Position numbers and translations under genes: made by a program
Origin: Thalassotalea psychrophila
GTDB lineage: Bacteria > Pseudomonadota > Gammaproteobacteria > Enterobacterales > Alteromonadaceae
NCBI RefSeq assembly: GCF_031583595.1
Contig: NZ_CP134145.1
Coordinates: forward strand, 806,001-870,000
Direction: 5' to 3'
Length of the DNA: 64,000 nt
Notes under the pieces: model-generated
Database searches by the model: none
The model's input: only the letters and a program-made list of their open reading frames with translations
Told to the model about the DNA's origin: nothing
Part shown: one piece after another, positions 17,708 to 27,233 of the stretch
Layout of the letters: each line of letters opens with the position of its first letter
Position numbering within the stretch: the first letter of the stretch is position 1

Positions 17708-18175
17708 GTGATTTTAGATAAAAAAGATAAAATGATAGTTGAAAAACTACAACGTAATGGTCGTATTTCTATGTCGGAGCTTGCGCAAGAGGTGAGTTTG
17801 TCTGATACCCCTTGCTTAAGAAGAGTAAAAAAACTTGAACAAGGAGGCGTGATAGAAGGTTATCAAGCAATCCTAAATAGGCAAGCGTTTAACTTAAACG
17901 TATTGGTATATGCTTTTGTGCGGTTAAGTGCTAATTCAGATAATTTGGCTAACCAGTTTGAACAAACAGTTGCCGGATTAGAGCAAGTGTTAGAGTGCTC
18001 TGTAGTTACTGGTGCTTATGATTATCTGTTGAAGATTATTGCCGAAGATCTAGAAGACTATGAAAGCTTTGTTAAAAAATCATTAGGAAGAATGGATTAC
18101 ATTGCCACTATTGAATCAACAGTGGTACTTAAACAAACTTTTTCTAGAAATACCTTACCAATTAAGCCGTTTTAG
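17708..18175 (+). CDS. Lrp/AsnC family transcriptional regulator
   Basis: 155-aa regulator with an N-terminal winged helix-turn-helix (about 5-60; GRISMSELAQEVSLSDTPCLRRVKKL) and a C-terminal amino-acid-sensing domain (about 66-145). The start is GTG 17708. It is divergent from the PrnB-like/PLP pair, the usual arrangement for a local regulator controlled by an amino acid, here perhaps tryptophan or a relative. Its 3' end overlaps topB convergently by 14 bases. Confidence 0.9.
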   Translation: MILDKKDKMIVEKLQRNGRISMSELAQEVSLSDTPCLRRVKKLEQGGVIEGYQAILNRQAFNLNVLVYAFVRLSANSDNLANQFEQTVAGLEQVLECSVVTGAYDYLLKIIAEDLEDYESFVKKSLGRMDYIATIESTVVLKQTFSRNTLPIKPF

Positions 18176-20108
18176 CGAGCTTCTTTTTGCGGTTAAAACG
18201 CTTCTTTTTAAAACCATTTGTTGGTTTACCTTTTGGCAGCTTACTGAATGATAAATTACTGGCCTGAATAACCATACTTTCTATTACTGATACTAAAGGT
18301 GACATGAAGCTTTGATAATTACTTTGTTGCTCACATATTGCATTTAACGTAGCTTCCCATTGTGCCGTCATATCGGGACTAGTGGCCATTATAGGTAACG
18401 CATCGATTAAAGACTTCCCGACTAATGTCGCTTTTATTTGCTTACCTTGGCGTTCTAAAAAACCACGCTTAAATAATAATTCGATAATGCCTGCACGAGT
18501 AGCTTCTGTGCCTAAGCCGTCCGTATCTTTAAGGATTTTCTTTATGTCATTGTCGGTAACATAGCGAGCGATACCTGTCATCGCTTGTAGTAGTGTTGCA
18601 TCGGTAAAACTTTGTGGAGGTTGGGTGTTTTTTTCAATAAGCTCACCTGCTTGGCAGTGTAAAATGTCACCTTTGATTAATGCGGGTAAGTTTTGTACAT
18701 CATGGTCGGTTGAGTTATGTTGTTTTGAATTAGCCGAGCTAACTGATTTTTTGAATAATACCTTCCAGCCTTGTTGCAGTGGATTTTTGCAATTAACCTT
18801 AAATTCACCACCACTAATGTTTAATAGCAGCTTGGTCTGCTCATAAGTAAAAGCCGGAAAAAATTGTGCTAAATATTGGCGTACAATGAGCTGATAAATA
18901 TTCTTTTCAAAAGAATTTAAATTAATATTGTTGGCTGATTTTTCAGTTGGAATAATGGCATGATGAGCGGTTACTTTTTTATCATTCCAGGCTTTACTAA
19001 CTATGTTTTTATCTGCGCTTTTGGCATGCTCTGCAAAAGGTAAAGCCGACTGTGCTAGCATATTAATAATTTGTTGCGCTTGTTTTAACTGATCTTTAGG
19101 TAAGTATCTACTGTCAGAGCGAGGGTAAGTAATAAGTTTGTGCTTTTCATATAACCCCTGACAAATATCGAGTACCAATTTTGCGTTCATCGAGAATGCT
19201 TTTGCTGCATCTATTTGTAGGGAAGATAAGTTATAAGGCAGCGGTGCGAATTGTTTCTTATGTTCCGTTTTTATATCACTTACCAAGGCTTGCTTGTTGT
19301 TAATTCTAGCAACAACATTTTCAGCTAAGGCTTTCACCAGTACTCTATTTTCATCATCCATATAAGGCTGACATGCCGCACTTGGTTGCCATTTTGCTTT
19401 AAATGTATCACCGCTTTTTGTTTCAATATGGGCTAATACGTCATAAAAAGGTTTACTAACAAAGTTATCAATCTCATTATCGCGAGCTACTACTAGTCCT
19501 AATATTGGTGTTTGTACTCGGCCAACAGATAAAACTCCTTGATAACCTGATTTTTGCCCTTGTATAGTGAAAGCTCTGGTTAAATTGATACCGTAAAGCC
19601 AGTCGGCTCTTGAACGAGCTAGGGCTGAAATAGATAGAGGAATAAAGTCTTTATTTGGTTTCAAGGTATTTAATGCGCGTTTTACTGCAGCTAGATTTAA
19701 ATCACTGATTAACAAGCGTTGAATATTGGCTTTTTTAGTTTTACTCACTTTTAAGTAATCGATTACTTCATCAACCAGTAATTGACCTTCTCGGTCGGGA
19801 TCGCCGGCGTGTACTATAGCATCGCATCGTTTTACTAGCTTTCTAAGAACGGTAAGTTGTGATCGAGTTTGAGTTTTAGGCTTTAACTGCCAAACTTCAG
19901 GGATAATAGGTAAGTGCTGCATATCCCATTTTTTGTATTTTTCATCATAAGCATCGGGATCTACTTGCTCAAGAATATGACCAATACACCAACTAACTAC
20001 ATCGCCATTACCTGCCTCAATATAGCCTTGTTGCTTTTTATGCGGTTTTGGTAAAGCATCGGCAATGGCTCTACCAAGGCTTGGCTTTTCGGCAATGTAT
20101 AGTTTCAT
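18162..20108 (-). CDS. topB: DNA topoisomerase III
   Basis: Type IA topoisomerase of 648 aa that relaxes and decatenates DNA. The N-terminal Toprim domain starts KLYIAEKPSLG and carries DPDREGQ (about 105-111). The active-site tyrosine lies in the LITYPRSDSRYLP block. The basic C-terminus (KKRFNRKKKLAKT) is a likely DNA-binding tail. ATG 20108 is chosen over an upstream in-frame ATG at 20126 because it matches the family start and has GGAATTTTG ahead. Length is close to E. coli TopB. Confidence 0.93.
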   Translation of the reverse strand: MKLYIAEKPSLGRAIADALPKPHKKQQGYIEAGNGDVVSWCIGHILEQVDPDAYDEKYKKWDMQHLPIIPEVWQLKPKTQTRSQLTVLRKLVKRCDAIVHAGDPDREGQLLVDEVIDYLKVSKTKKANIQRLLISDLNLAAVKRALNTLKPNKDFIPLSISALARSRADWLYGINLTRAFTIQGQKSGYQGVLSVGRVQTPILGLVVARDNEIDNFVSKPFYDVLAHIETKSGDTFKAKWQPSAACQPYMDDENRVLVKALAENVVARINNKQALVSDIKTEHKKQFAPLPYNLSSLQIDAAKAFSMNAKLVLDICQGLYEKHKLITYPRSDSRYLPKDQLKQAQQIINMLAQSALPFAEHAKSADKNIVSKAWNDKKVTAHHAIIPTEKSANNINLNSFEKNIYQLIVRQYLAQFFPAFTYEQTKLLLNISGGEFKVNCKNPLQQGWKVLFKKSVSSANSKQHNSTDHDVQNLPALIKGDILHCQAGELIEKNTQPPQSFTDATLLQAMTGIARYVTDNDIKKILKDTDGLGTEATRAGIIELLFKRGFLERQGKQIKATLVGKSLIDALPIMATSPDMTAQWEATLNAICEQQSNYQSFMSPLVSVIESMVIQASNLSFSKLPKGKPTNGFKKKRFNRKKKLAKTA

Positions 20109-20197
20109 CAAAATTCCATTATGCAAATGACATTTTTGACAATAACATTTAACTGTTTATTTATACAGTTAAATATTCAGACTAGAAAGCTTGGAGC

Positions 20198-21208
20198 TTA
20201 AAGTTTAGGGCTGGTTGAGTTTCTTAACACCAATTTACATTTAAATTGACTTTGAACTTCATCAAAATCTTGCTTCTTGATATGACGGATCAGCTTTTGC
20301 ACTGCATGTTTGGCAATATCAAAAATAGGTTGTTTAACCGTAGTTAATGATGGCCAAATTTGCTGAGATACTGGAGCATCATCATAACCAACAACTGATA
20401 AATTAGCTGGAATATTAATATGCATTTGAGCAGCTACTTTTAACACCGCTGCTGCCATATAGTCATTACTAGCAAATATAGCCGTAGGCTTGTGAACTTG
20501 GGTAAGGAGTTGTCTTGCACAGGTTTCGCCTGATTCAAAGGTGAATTGACCCTGTTTAATTAATTCATCATCCACGCGTACATTCATCTCGTCCATTGCT
20601 TGTAAATAGCCTTCATACCGCTTATGCGTTGCACCAAAATCAGGATGGCCTTTAATCATTGCAATATCAGTATGGCCAAGCGAAATCAAATATTTGGTAA
20701 TTTCGTAAGCTGCTTGCTTATCATCGGATACAACATAAGGAGATGAATGTTCTTGATGAAATGGCGAAATTCTAACGAAAGGTATTTCATTTTTATCTAA
20801 TAATGCGATGATTTCTTCATTGTCACATAAAGGATGAGTTAACAAGAAACCATCCTGGCTTGAGTGAGTTATAATTGATTCAATATTATTGATTAAATTT
20901 TCATTAGTATGATCACAAGGCAATATTTGTAAATTGTAACCATCACTATTGGCCTGTTCAATGGCACCATTTTGCAGTTCTAATACATAACTTGGGTTTG
21001 GATTTGAATAAAGCAACGTAAGAATAAAAGAGTTTTGGCCGCGTAAACCTCGTGCTAAAGGGTTTCTTTTAAAGTTTAATTCAGCAACTGCTTTATTAAC
21101 TTTATCTTGCATAGCAGGGCGAACATTAGGCTCATTATTAATAACCCTGGAAACAGTTTTTACCGAAACACCAGCTAAACTAGCAACATCTTTAATTGTA
21201 GCTTTCAT
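20198..21208 (-). CDS. LacI family transcriptional regulator (copy 1)
   Basis: 336-aa LacI/GalR regulator. An N-terminal HTH (IKDVASLAGVSVKTVSRVINNEP, about 4-27) and hinge helix (NPLARGLRG) precede a periplasmic-binding-protein-like effector domain (about 60-330). The recognition helix is identical to that of the second LacI at 46564-47583, so both should read the same 14-base operator repeated in this locus. It is probably a repressor released by a product sugar. The upstream sulfatase is on the same strand but ends at a terminator, so this gene likely has its own promoter. Confidence 0.92.
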   Translation of the reverse strand: MKATIKDVASLAGVSVKTVSRVINNEPNVRPAMQDKVNKAVAELNFKRNPLARGLRGQNSFILTLLYSNPNPSYVLELQNGAIEQANSDGYNLQILPCDHTNENLINNIESIITHSSQDGFLLTHPLCDNEEIIALLDKNEIPFVRISPFHQEHSSPYVVSDDKQAAYEITKYLISLGHTDIAMIKGHPDFGATHKRYEGYLQAMDEMNVRVDDELIKQGQFTFESGETCARQLLTQVHKPTAIFASNDYMAAAVLKVAAQMHINIPANLSVVGYDDAPVSQQIWPSLTTVKQPIFDIAKHAVQKLIRHIKKQDFDEVQSQFKCKLVLRNSTSPKL

Positions 21209-21366
21209 TTTTACTCACATATTTATTATTGTAAAATTAATGCATTGAAGTTTTTTTAATTCCATCAATCTGTATCGGGAAAACAGGGAAATACCCACCT
21301 TATTAATCTTTTCTAGTCAATAGCACTTCAGTTTTATTATATATCTTTAATTGTAATATTATCAAT

Positions 21367-21380
21367 TGATAACGATGCTA
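21367..21380. promoter_or_regulatory. Degenerate operator-like half site upstream of LacI copy 1
   Basis: TGATAACGATGCTA keeps the left half of the locus operator, but the right half is degraded. It lies about 160 bases upstream of the LacI gene. It may allow autoregulation or be chance. Confidence 0.25.
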
Positions 21381-21385
21381 TTATA

Positions 21386-21420
21386 AAATAATAAAAAGGC
21401 CTGCAAAAATACAGACCTTT
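21386..21420 (-). terminator. Terminator after sulfatase 21446-23074
   Basis: Hairpin AAAGGTCTG / CAGGCCTTT read on the minus strand (one mismatch), followed by TTATTATTTT. It sits 25 bases past the sulfatase stop and before the LacI gene. Confidence 0.7.
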
Positions 21421-21445
21421 GATGCTGGGGAGCTTTTAAATTAAA

Positions 21446-23074
21446 TTATTCTGCTTTTATTTTCTTTTTATCGTGTTTCATGAAAGAACGTAATCCATCA
21501 TCGGTTTCACTTTTTTCCCATTGCTCTGGGAATTCAGCCGCTTTTGAACGAGAGCCTTCACGATAAACTGCGCCGGAGCTAAACTTTTCGGTAAATGGCA
21601 CCGTATGCTCACCTTGATTGTTTGCTAAGCGATCAAATAATTTTTTACGCATTTCAACAACTACCGCTAAGTATTTTTCATCGTTAATTAAGTTTTTCAT
21701 TTCACGAGGGTCGTTTTCTAAATCATATAATTCTTCAGTATCCCAAATTCCGTGATATTGAATTAATTTAAAGTTATCAGAGCGTAGTGCAAATGTTGTT
21801 GGTGTTGAAGGGTAATTAAACTCCCAGTAATACTCATATAGGAAATCATTACGCCACTTTCCATCAGCTTCACCTTGGGTAAGATTTAAGAAACTTTTGC
21901 CATCGAAATGATCTGGTGCTTTAACGCCGGCCATTGCCAATAATGTTGGCGCAATATCAATGTTAGCCACCATTTCTTCTACTACTTTCCCTGCTTCTAA
22001 ATAACCTGGAGCATAAGCAAGTAGTGGTACTCGCATAGATTCTTCATAAGCATTGCGCTTATCAATTAAACCATGTTCACCAAACATAAATCCGTTGTCA
22101 CCCATAAGGATAACGGTGGTATTTTCAGTTAAATCGTTTTCTTCTAACCAAGATAATATACGGCCAACACTGTCATCTACAGCCGAAATTGCGCGGTGAT
22201 ATTGTTTCTTATATGACTGTACATCCAATGAACTATGATATGGAAAATCTACACCATGCCAACTGTTACGTTGGTTTTGCACCCACATAGGTTTACCTTT
22301 ACGGTTCTCTTTTGTGTCTGCTTGACTTGCCGGTACTGGTAACTTTACAGCGTCATAAAGGTTTTCATGGCGCTTTGCTGGTGCAAAATTAGAATGCACA
22401 GCCTTATGAGAAAGATATAGCATAAACGGCTTATTATCATTGCGATCAGTTAGCCAATTAATTGAATAATCAGTCAACTCGTCAGTAATGTAACCTGTTT
22501 GCGGTACTCGTTTACCGTTAACATTAAACGTATATGGTTTGCCATTTGGCTTCTTTTTTGGGTAATAGATACCTTGCCCGGGGAAACTTAACCAATAATC
22601 AAAACCAGGTTGTGGCGCATCATTTGCGCCGTGTCCCGCATCTTCGCCCATGTGCCACTTACCAATGAAGGCTGTTTGATAGCCAGCGTCTTGTAAATAA
22701 CTTGGGAAAAATACTGTACCTGGCCTTGGTGGTTTATTATTGTCAACAACACCGTGGTTATGCATGTATTGACCTGTAAGAATTGAAGCTCTACTCGGAG
22801 AACAAAGGGCTGTAGTTACGAATGCATTTTTAAAGTGAACCCCTTCATTAGCTAACTTATCCATATTGGGAGTATTCAGAATAGGGTTTAAAATACCCAG
22901 TTCATCATAACGTTGATCATCAGTAAGGATGTAGATAATGTTGCGCTTTGGGGCTACTGATTTTTCTACAGCTTGCACTGAATATGTTTGGCTACAAAGC
23001 GCAATTAGCGTGCTAAGTCCAATAATTAAGCTTCTGTGTGTACTGACTGAAGTCTTTGCTAATATTTTTTTCAA
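21446..23074 (-). CDS. Secreted type I sulfatase
   Basis: Sulfatase of 542 aa. The catalytic motif is CSPSR, Cys91 counted from the start chosen here. Metal-binding blocks are 'NIIYILTDDQRYDELG', 'GKWHMGEDAG' and 'MGDNGFMFGEHG'. An ATG at 23107 is in frame, but TTG 23074 is better: a strong TAGGAGT lies 6-8 bases ahead and the protein then opens with MKKILAKT and a normal signal peptide ending SVQA. It is divergent from the GH3/sulfatase operon and shares the palindromic promoter at 23196-23237. It acts on sulfated sugars outside the cytoplasm. Confidence 0.92.
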   Translation of the reverse strand: MKKILAKTSVSTHRSLIIGLSTLIALCSQTYSVQAVEKSVAPKRNIIYILTDDQRYDELGILNPILNTPNMDKLANEGVHFKNAFVTTALCSPSRASILTGQYMHNHGVVDNNKPPRPGTVFFPSYLQDAGYQTAFIGKWHMGEDAGHGANDAPQPGFDYWLSFPGQGIYYPKKKPNGKPYTFNVNGKRVPQTGYITDELTDYSINWLTDRNDNKPFMLYLSHKAVHSNFAPAKRHENLYDAVKLPVPASQADTKENRKGKPMWVQNQRNSWHGVDFPYHSSLDVQSYKKQYHRAISAVDDSVGRILSWLEENDLTENTTVILMGDNGFMFGEHGLIDKRNAYEESMRVPLLAYAPGYLEAGKVVEEMVANIDIAPTLLAMAGVKAPDHFDGKSFLNLTQGEADGKWRNDFLYEYYWEFNYPSTPTTFALRSDNFKLIQYHGIWDTEELYDLENDPREMKNLINDEKYLAVVVEMRKKLFDRLANNQGEHTVPFTEKFSSGAVYREGSRSKAAEFPEQWEKSETDDGLRSFMKHDKKKIKAE

Positions 23075-23195
23075 CGTTTTACTCCTACAACAAGGCTTAA
23101 ATTCCATGTAACCTACTAAGCCTGTACTTTATTTTATCCATGAATAGCTGTTGAATATTTATTTTCAATGCTCTCGGGTATTTGACAACTTAATC

Positions 23196-23237
23196 ATTAA
23201 ATACGCTCTTGACACCGTTGTCAAGAGCGTATTTAAT
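23196..23237. promoter_or_regulatory. 42-base palindrome: operator plus symmetrical divergent promoter
   Basis: Two 19-base perfect inverted arms (23196-23214 and 23219-23237) flank the 4-base centre CCGT. The core TGACACCGTTGTCA is the locus operator. TTGACA occurs on the plus strand at 23209-23214 and on the minus strand at 23219-23224, and the same -10-like TATTTAAT lies in each outer arm (15-17 base spacing). One element therefore provides both -35 boxes and both -10 boxes for the sulfatase on the left and the GH3 operon on the right. Confidence 0.75.
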
Positions 23238-23270
23238 AACTAAAAATTATTTATAAAAAGAATCGACATA

Positions 23271-25589
23271 ATGAAAACTAAATTTTCAATCTCTATCTTG
23301 TCATTAGCGGCTTTGTATAGCGCCTCTGTGTATGCCAGTACAGAAACTTTATTACCTTACAAAAACTCTAACTTGAGTGCCGAACAACGTGTTGATGACT
23401 TAATTTCACGTATGACACTGACCGAAAAAGCCGGTCAAATGAGTCAGTACGTTGGACTTGAGCATATTACTGCATCAGAAAAACAGCTAACTGAAGAGCA
23501 ATTAAACAGTTCAGATGCTCATGGTTTTTACCCAGGGTTAAGTATTGAAGATCTGAAAATGATGATTGAAAATGGCGAAATCGGTTCTTTTTTACATGTT
23601 GTAAATGTAAAAGAAGCGAATACATTGCAGCAACATGCAATGAAATCTCGTTTAGGTATTCCGCTAATTATTGGTATAGATGCAATTCACGGTAATGCAT
23701 TAGTCCGTGGTGCAACCGTTTACCCTTCACCGATAAGTGCCGCGAGTTCTTTTAATCTTGATTTGGTAAAAAAATCGTCGACAGAAACGGCCAAAGAAAT
23801 GCGCGCTAATGGCTCACATTGGACCTTTACCCCGAACGTAGATATTGTTCGAGATCCTCGTTGGGGAAGAGTAGGTGAGACATTCGGCGAAGATCCATAT
23901 CTGGTCGCTAAAATGGGCGTTGCCACTGTTGAAGGGTTACAACAAGACGACTTCAAAGGTCATGACAAGGTTATTGCTAATGCTAAACACTTTGTTGGTG
24001 GTGGCGATTCTATTAATGGTTTGAACCTTGCCCCTCTCGATGTTTCTGAACGCACTTTAAGACAAGACTATTTTCCTCCATTTAAAGAGGTCGTTGATGC
24101 CGGCGTTTTTACCATTATGGCTGCTCATAACGAAGTAAACGGTGTGCCCTCGCATGGCAATAAATTTATATTGGATCAGGTACTTCGTGAAGAATGGGGT
24201 TTTTCAGGCTTTGTAGTTAGTGATTGGTTGGACGTTGACCGTTTAAAAACCTTGCATAGAGTTGTTCCAACCCATAAAGAAGCTGTTCATTTAACCATTG
24301 ACTCTGGCATGGATATGAATATGCATGGTCCAAATTTTGCGCCGCCAATTATTGAGTTAGTCAATGAGGACCGTTTAACCGAAAAGCGCATTGATGAGTC
24401 TGTAAAACCAATTCTATTAGCGAAATTTCGCTTAGGTTTGTTCGACACTCCTTATGTTGATGAAGCGTTAAGAGATAAAGTTAACTTTCATCCTGAGCAT
24501 CAAAAAACATCACTTGCTATGGCCCGTGAGTCTATTGTTTTGTTAAAAAATGATAATAATATTTTACCTTTTAAAGCGCCTAAAAATATTTTTATTACTG
24601 GCCCAAATGCTGATGCGCACACCATTTTAGGTGATTGGTCTTTACCTCAACCAGAAGAAAACGTGACAACTGTTCTTGAAGGCTTGCAACAAGTAAGCTC
24701 AAAGCAAGTTAATATTGATTATTTAGATGTAGGCAAACAAGTAAAAACGCTAACAGATAAACAAATTAGCGAAGCAGCTAAACGAGCAAAATCTGCTGAT
24801 GTTAGTATTGTTGTTGTTGGTGAGAACCCACTTCGTTTTGACAATGAAGGCAAAACTTCAGGTGAAAACGTTGCTCGTGCAGAGCTAGATTTATATGGTA
24901 AACAATTAGAGCTAATAAAAGCTGTTCATAGTGCAGGCAAACCTGTGATTGTTGTATTAGTTAACGGTCGCCCTATTTCGGAACCTTGGTTAGTAGAGAA
25001 CGTTGATGCCATAGTTGAAGCATGGGAGCCAGGTAGCTTTGGGGGCCAAGCGGTTGCTGAAGTTTTATATGGCCAGGTAAACCCAAGTGCAAAAATGCCA
25101 ATTTCTGTGCCATACAGTGCTGGCCATATCCAATCAATTTATAATCATAAGCCATCAACTTACTTTAAAAACTATGTCGACTTGCCAACTAAAAATTTGT
25201 ATGAATTTGGTTTTGGCTTAAGTTACAGCACATTTGAATACTCAAATTTGACTCTTGATAAAACACAAATTAACAAAGACGGTAGTGCAACAGCTACAGT
25301 AAGTGTTACTAATACCAGTGATGTTGCTGGTGATGAGATTGTACAATTATATATTCGTGACAATTACAGCCAAGTAACTCGTCCGGTGAAAGAACTGAAA
25401 GGTTTTAAGCGTATACATGTTCCGGCTAATTCAGCTGTCGATGTGAGTTTCAAAATCAATCCAGACATGTTGGCATATTACAATTTGGCGATGCAATGGG
25501 GGGTTGAAGCCGGTGATTTTACTTTAATGCTAGGTTCATCTTCAAAAGATACTGATCTTCAAACGATTACTCTTAATGTGAAAAAATAG
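23271..25589 (+). CDS. Glycoside hydrolase family 3 (periplasmic beta-glucosidase/beta-xylosidase, BglX-like)
   Basis: 772-aa exo-acting beta-glycosidase. A signal peptide (about 1-22, ending SVYAS) is followed by the GH3 TIM barrel (about 35-390) with the nucleophile Asp318 in FVVSDWLDV, the (alpha/beta)6 sandwich (about 415-620) and a C-terminal fibronectin III-like domain (about 670-765). Layout and length match BglX. It should release terminal glucose or xylose from oligosaccharides in the periplasm. First gene of a two-gene operon with a sulfatase 9 bases downstream, driven by the palindromic promoter. Confidence 0.92.
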   Translation: MKTKFSISILSLAALYSASVYASTETLLPYKNSNLSAEQRVDDLISRMTLTEKAGQMSQYVGLEHITASEKQLTEEQLNSSDAHGFYPGLSIEDLKMMIENGEIGSFLHVVNVKEANTLQQHAMKSRLGIPLIIGIDAIHGNALVRGATVYPSPISAASSFNLDLVKKSSTETAKEMRANGSHWTFTPNVDIVRDPRWGRVGETFGEDPYLVAKMGVATVEGLQQDDFKGHDKVIANAKHFVGGGDSINGLNLAPLDVSERTLRQDYFPPFKEVVDAGVFTIMAAHNEVNGVPSHGNKFILDQVLREEWGFSGFVVSDWLDVDRLKTLHRVVPTHKEAVHLTIDSGMDMNMHGPNFAPPIIELVNEDRLTEKRIDESVKPILLAKFRLGLFDTPYVDEALRDKVNFHPEHQKTSLAMARESIVLLKNDNNILPFKAPKNIFITGPNADAHTILGDWSLPQPEENVTTVLEGLQQVSSKQVNIDYLDVGKQVKTLTDKQISEAAKRAKSADVSIVVVGENPLRFDNEGKTSGENVARAELDLYGKQLELIKAVHSAGKPVIVVLVNGRPISEPWLVENVDAIVEAWEPGSFGGQAVAEVLYGQVNPSAKMPISVPYSAGHIQSIYNHKPSTYFKNYVDLPTKNLYEFGFGLSYSTFEYSNLTLDKTQINKDGSATATVSVTNTSDVAGDEIVQLYIRDNYSQVTRPVKELKGFKRIHVPANSAVDVSFKINPDMLAYYNLAMQWGVEAGDFTLMLGSSSKDTDLQTITLNVKK

Positions 25590-25597
25590 GAATAAAA

Positions 25598-27025
25598 ATG
25601 CATTTTTCGAAACTCATTACAACAATAGCAATTACATTAAGTTGTGTATCAATTACGGCTTTTGCTGCAGCTGAGAAAAAACCACTTAATGTGTTATTTA
25701 TCGCAGTGGACGATTTAAAACCATTAATAGGAGCTTATGGTAATGATAAAATTATCACTCCTAACATTGATGCTATTGCGGCACAAGGAACGCTATTTAA
25801 CAACGCGTATTCTCAATGGCCAGTTTGTGGACCTTCTAGAATGAGTTTACTTACTGGTTTGCGTCCTGAAGTTAATGGCATTATGAATTTAAAAGATAAA
25901 ATTCGTGACGTAAACCCTAGTGTGGTGACCTTACCGCAATTGTTTATAGAACATGGCTATGAGACTGCTGCTGTGGGTAAAATATTTGATCCACGAAATG
26001 TTGATAGTCGCAAAACAGATGATCCTGCATCATGGTCAATTGCCTATAAACCACCTACTTCTTTTATGAAAGGTAAGCAAAAATTAGCGGTAGAATCGTT
26101 AGAAGGGCCAATAGAAAAATTTGTAGATGGCAACATCAACAAACGCAGCATTAAACTATTAAAACAAATGGCTGACAGCAACAAACCATTCTTTTTAGCG
26201 GTAGGTTATAAACGCCCACATTTACCGTTTACTGCACCTAAACAATTTTTTGATTTATACGATCCTGCAACATTCACTTTAGCGCCGTTTCAGCAAGCTC
26301 CTAAAAACAGTAATGCCAAATATATTTTAAATAATAATGGTGAAATGTTGACCTACAAACCTACACCAAAAGCCGGTGAAAAGGTGAAACCCTACCCTAA
26401 AGGACCATTTTCTGAAGCCCATCAACGAGAACTTATCCACGGTTACTACGCCGCGGTGAGTTTTGTCGATCATTTAGTGGGTGAATTAACCGCTGAACTT
26501 GAAGCGACGGGGCAAGCGGATAACACAGCTATTGTGTTTTGGGGTGATCATGGCTTTCACTTAGGTGATCACGGTATGTGGGGTAAGCATACCACTATGG
26601 AGCAAGCCAACCATGTCCCATTAATTATTAAAATGCCAGGACAAAAAGCCAGTGTTTATAAAAAGCCGGTTGGCTTAATGGATATTTATCCAACGTTAGC
26701 TGAGCTGAGTAAGTTGAAATTACCTTATGAATTAAATGGTGACTCGTTAGTGCCTGCAATGAAAGGCCAAAAAGAAAGCAAGCAGCCTGTGGCAATAAGC
26801 CAATATAAACGCGTTGGAGCATTTGGTTATTCGTTACGCACAGAAAAGTACCGTTACACTGAATGGTTAAGTAAAAATAAAAAAGTTGTCTATCGTGATT
26901 TGTACGATATGGAGCATGATAGTGGTGAAACCAATAACGTAATAAATGATCCTAAATACCAAGATGTTGCCGATACTCTGGCTAAATTGTTACGTGAAAA
27001 TAACAAGGGATTGAAACGTCTATAA
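25598..27025 (+). CDS. Secreted type I sulfatase (iduronate-2-sulfatase-like)
   Basis: Sulfatase of 475 aa with a signal peptide (about 1-24, ending FAAAE). Motifs: NVLFIAVDDLKPLIGAYG (about 31-48), CGPSR with Cys77 as formylglycine precursor, and 'WGDHGFHLGDHGMWGKHT' with active-site ligands. The DDLKP and HLGDHGMWGKH blocks are those of the iduronate-2-sulfatase-like branch, also shared by the sulfatase at 42149-43621. It follows the GH3 gene by 9 bases in one operon, with a GGAATAAAA ribosome site. Confidence 0.92.
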   Translation: MHFSKLITTIAITLSCVSITAFAAAEKKPLNVLFIAVDDLKPLIGAYGNDKIITPNIDAIAAQGTLFNNAYSQWPVCGPSRMSLLTGLRPEVNGIMNLKDKIRDVNPSVVTLPQLFIEHGYETAAVGKIFDPRNVDSRKTDDPASWSIAYKPPTSFMKGKQKLAVESLEGPIEKFVDGNINKRSIKLLKQMADSNKPFFLAVGYKRPHLPFTAPKQFFDLYDPATFTLAPFQQAPKNSNAKYILNNNGEMLTYKPTPKAGEKVKPYPKGPFSEAHQRELIHGYYAAVSFVDHLVGELTAELEATGQADNTAIVFWGDHGFHLGDHGMWGKHTTMEQANHVPLIIKMPGQKASVYKKPVGLMDIYPTLAELSKLKLPYELNGDSLVPAMKGQKESKQPVAISQYKRVGAFGYSLRTEKYRYTEWLSKNKKVVYRDLYDMEHDSGETNNVINDPKYQDVADTLAKLLRENNKGLKRL

Positions 27026-27075
27026 CGGTTAATACAAAAGCTTTAATGCTTAGCGTAGCATCAAAATAAAACGGT

Positions 27076-27089
27076 TGATAACGTTATCA
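27076..27089 (+). promoter_or_regulatory. LacI-type operator overlapping the MFS transporter promoter
   Basis: TGATAACGTTATCA, a perfect 14-base palindrome (16 bases with flanking T/A). TTGATA (27075-27080) serves as -35, and TATGCT (27097-27102) as -10 with 16 bases between. The same TGTATGCTAAT text follows the operator before the TonB receptor. A leader of roughly 125 bases would precede the transporter ATG. Confidence 0.75.
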
Positions 27090-27233
27090 ATTGCTGTATG
27101 CTAATAAAAGATTCATACAATTTACCAGTTCGATTTGCAAACATAGTTAACGATAATATGATGTGTGATGTACTGGTAGATTGTAAAAATAAAACTATAA
27201 AAATTTAACAAAGCAATTTATATCGGAAATATT

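Noticed and set aside
27035..27056. Hairpin ATGCT...AGCAT after the sulfatase at 25598-27025
   Set aside because: The stem is only 5 bp and there is no T-run, too weak to call a terminator.
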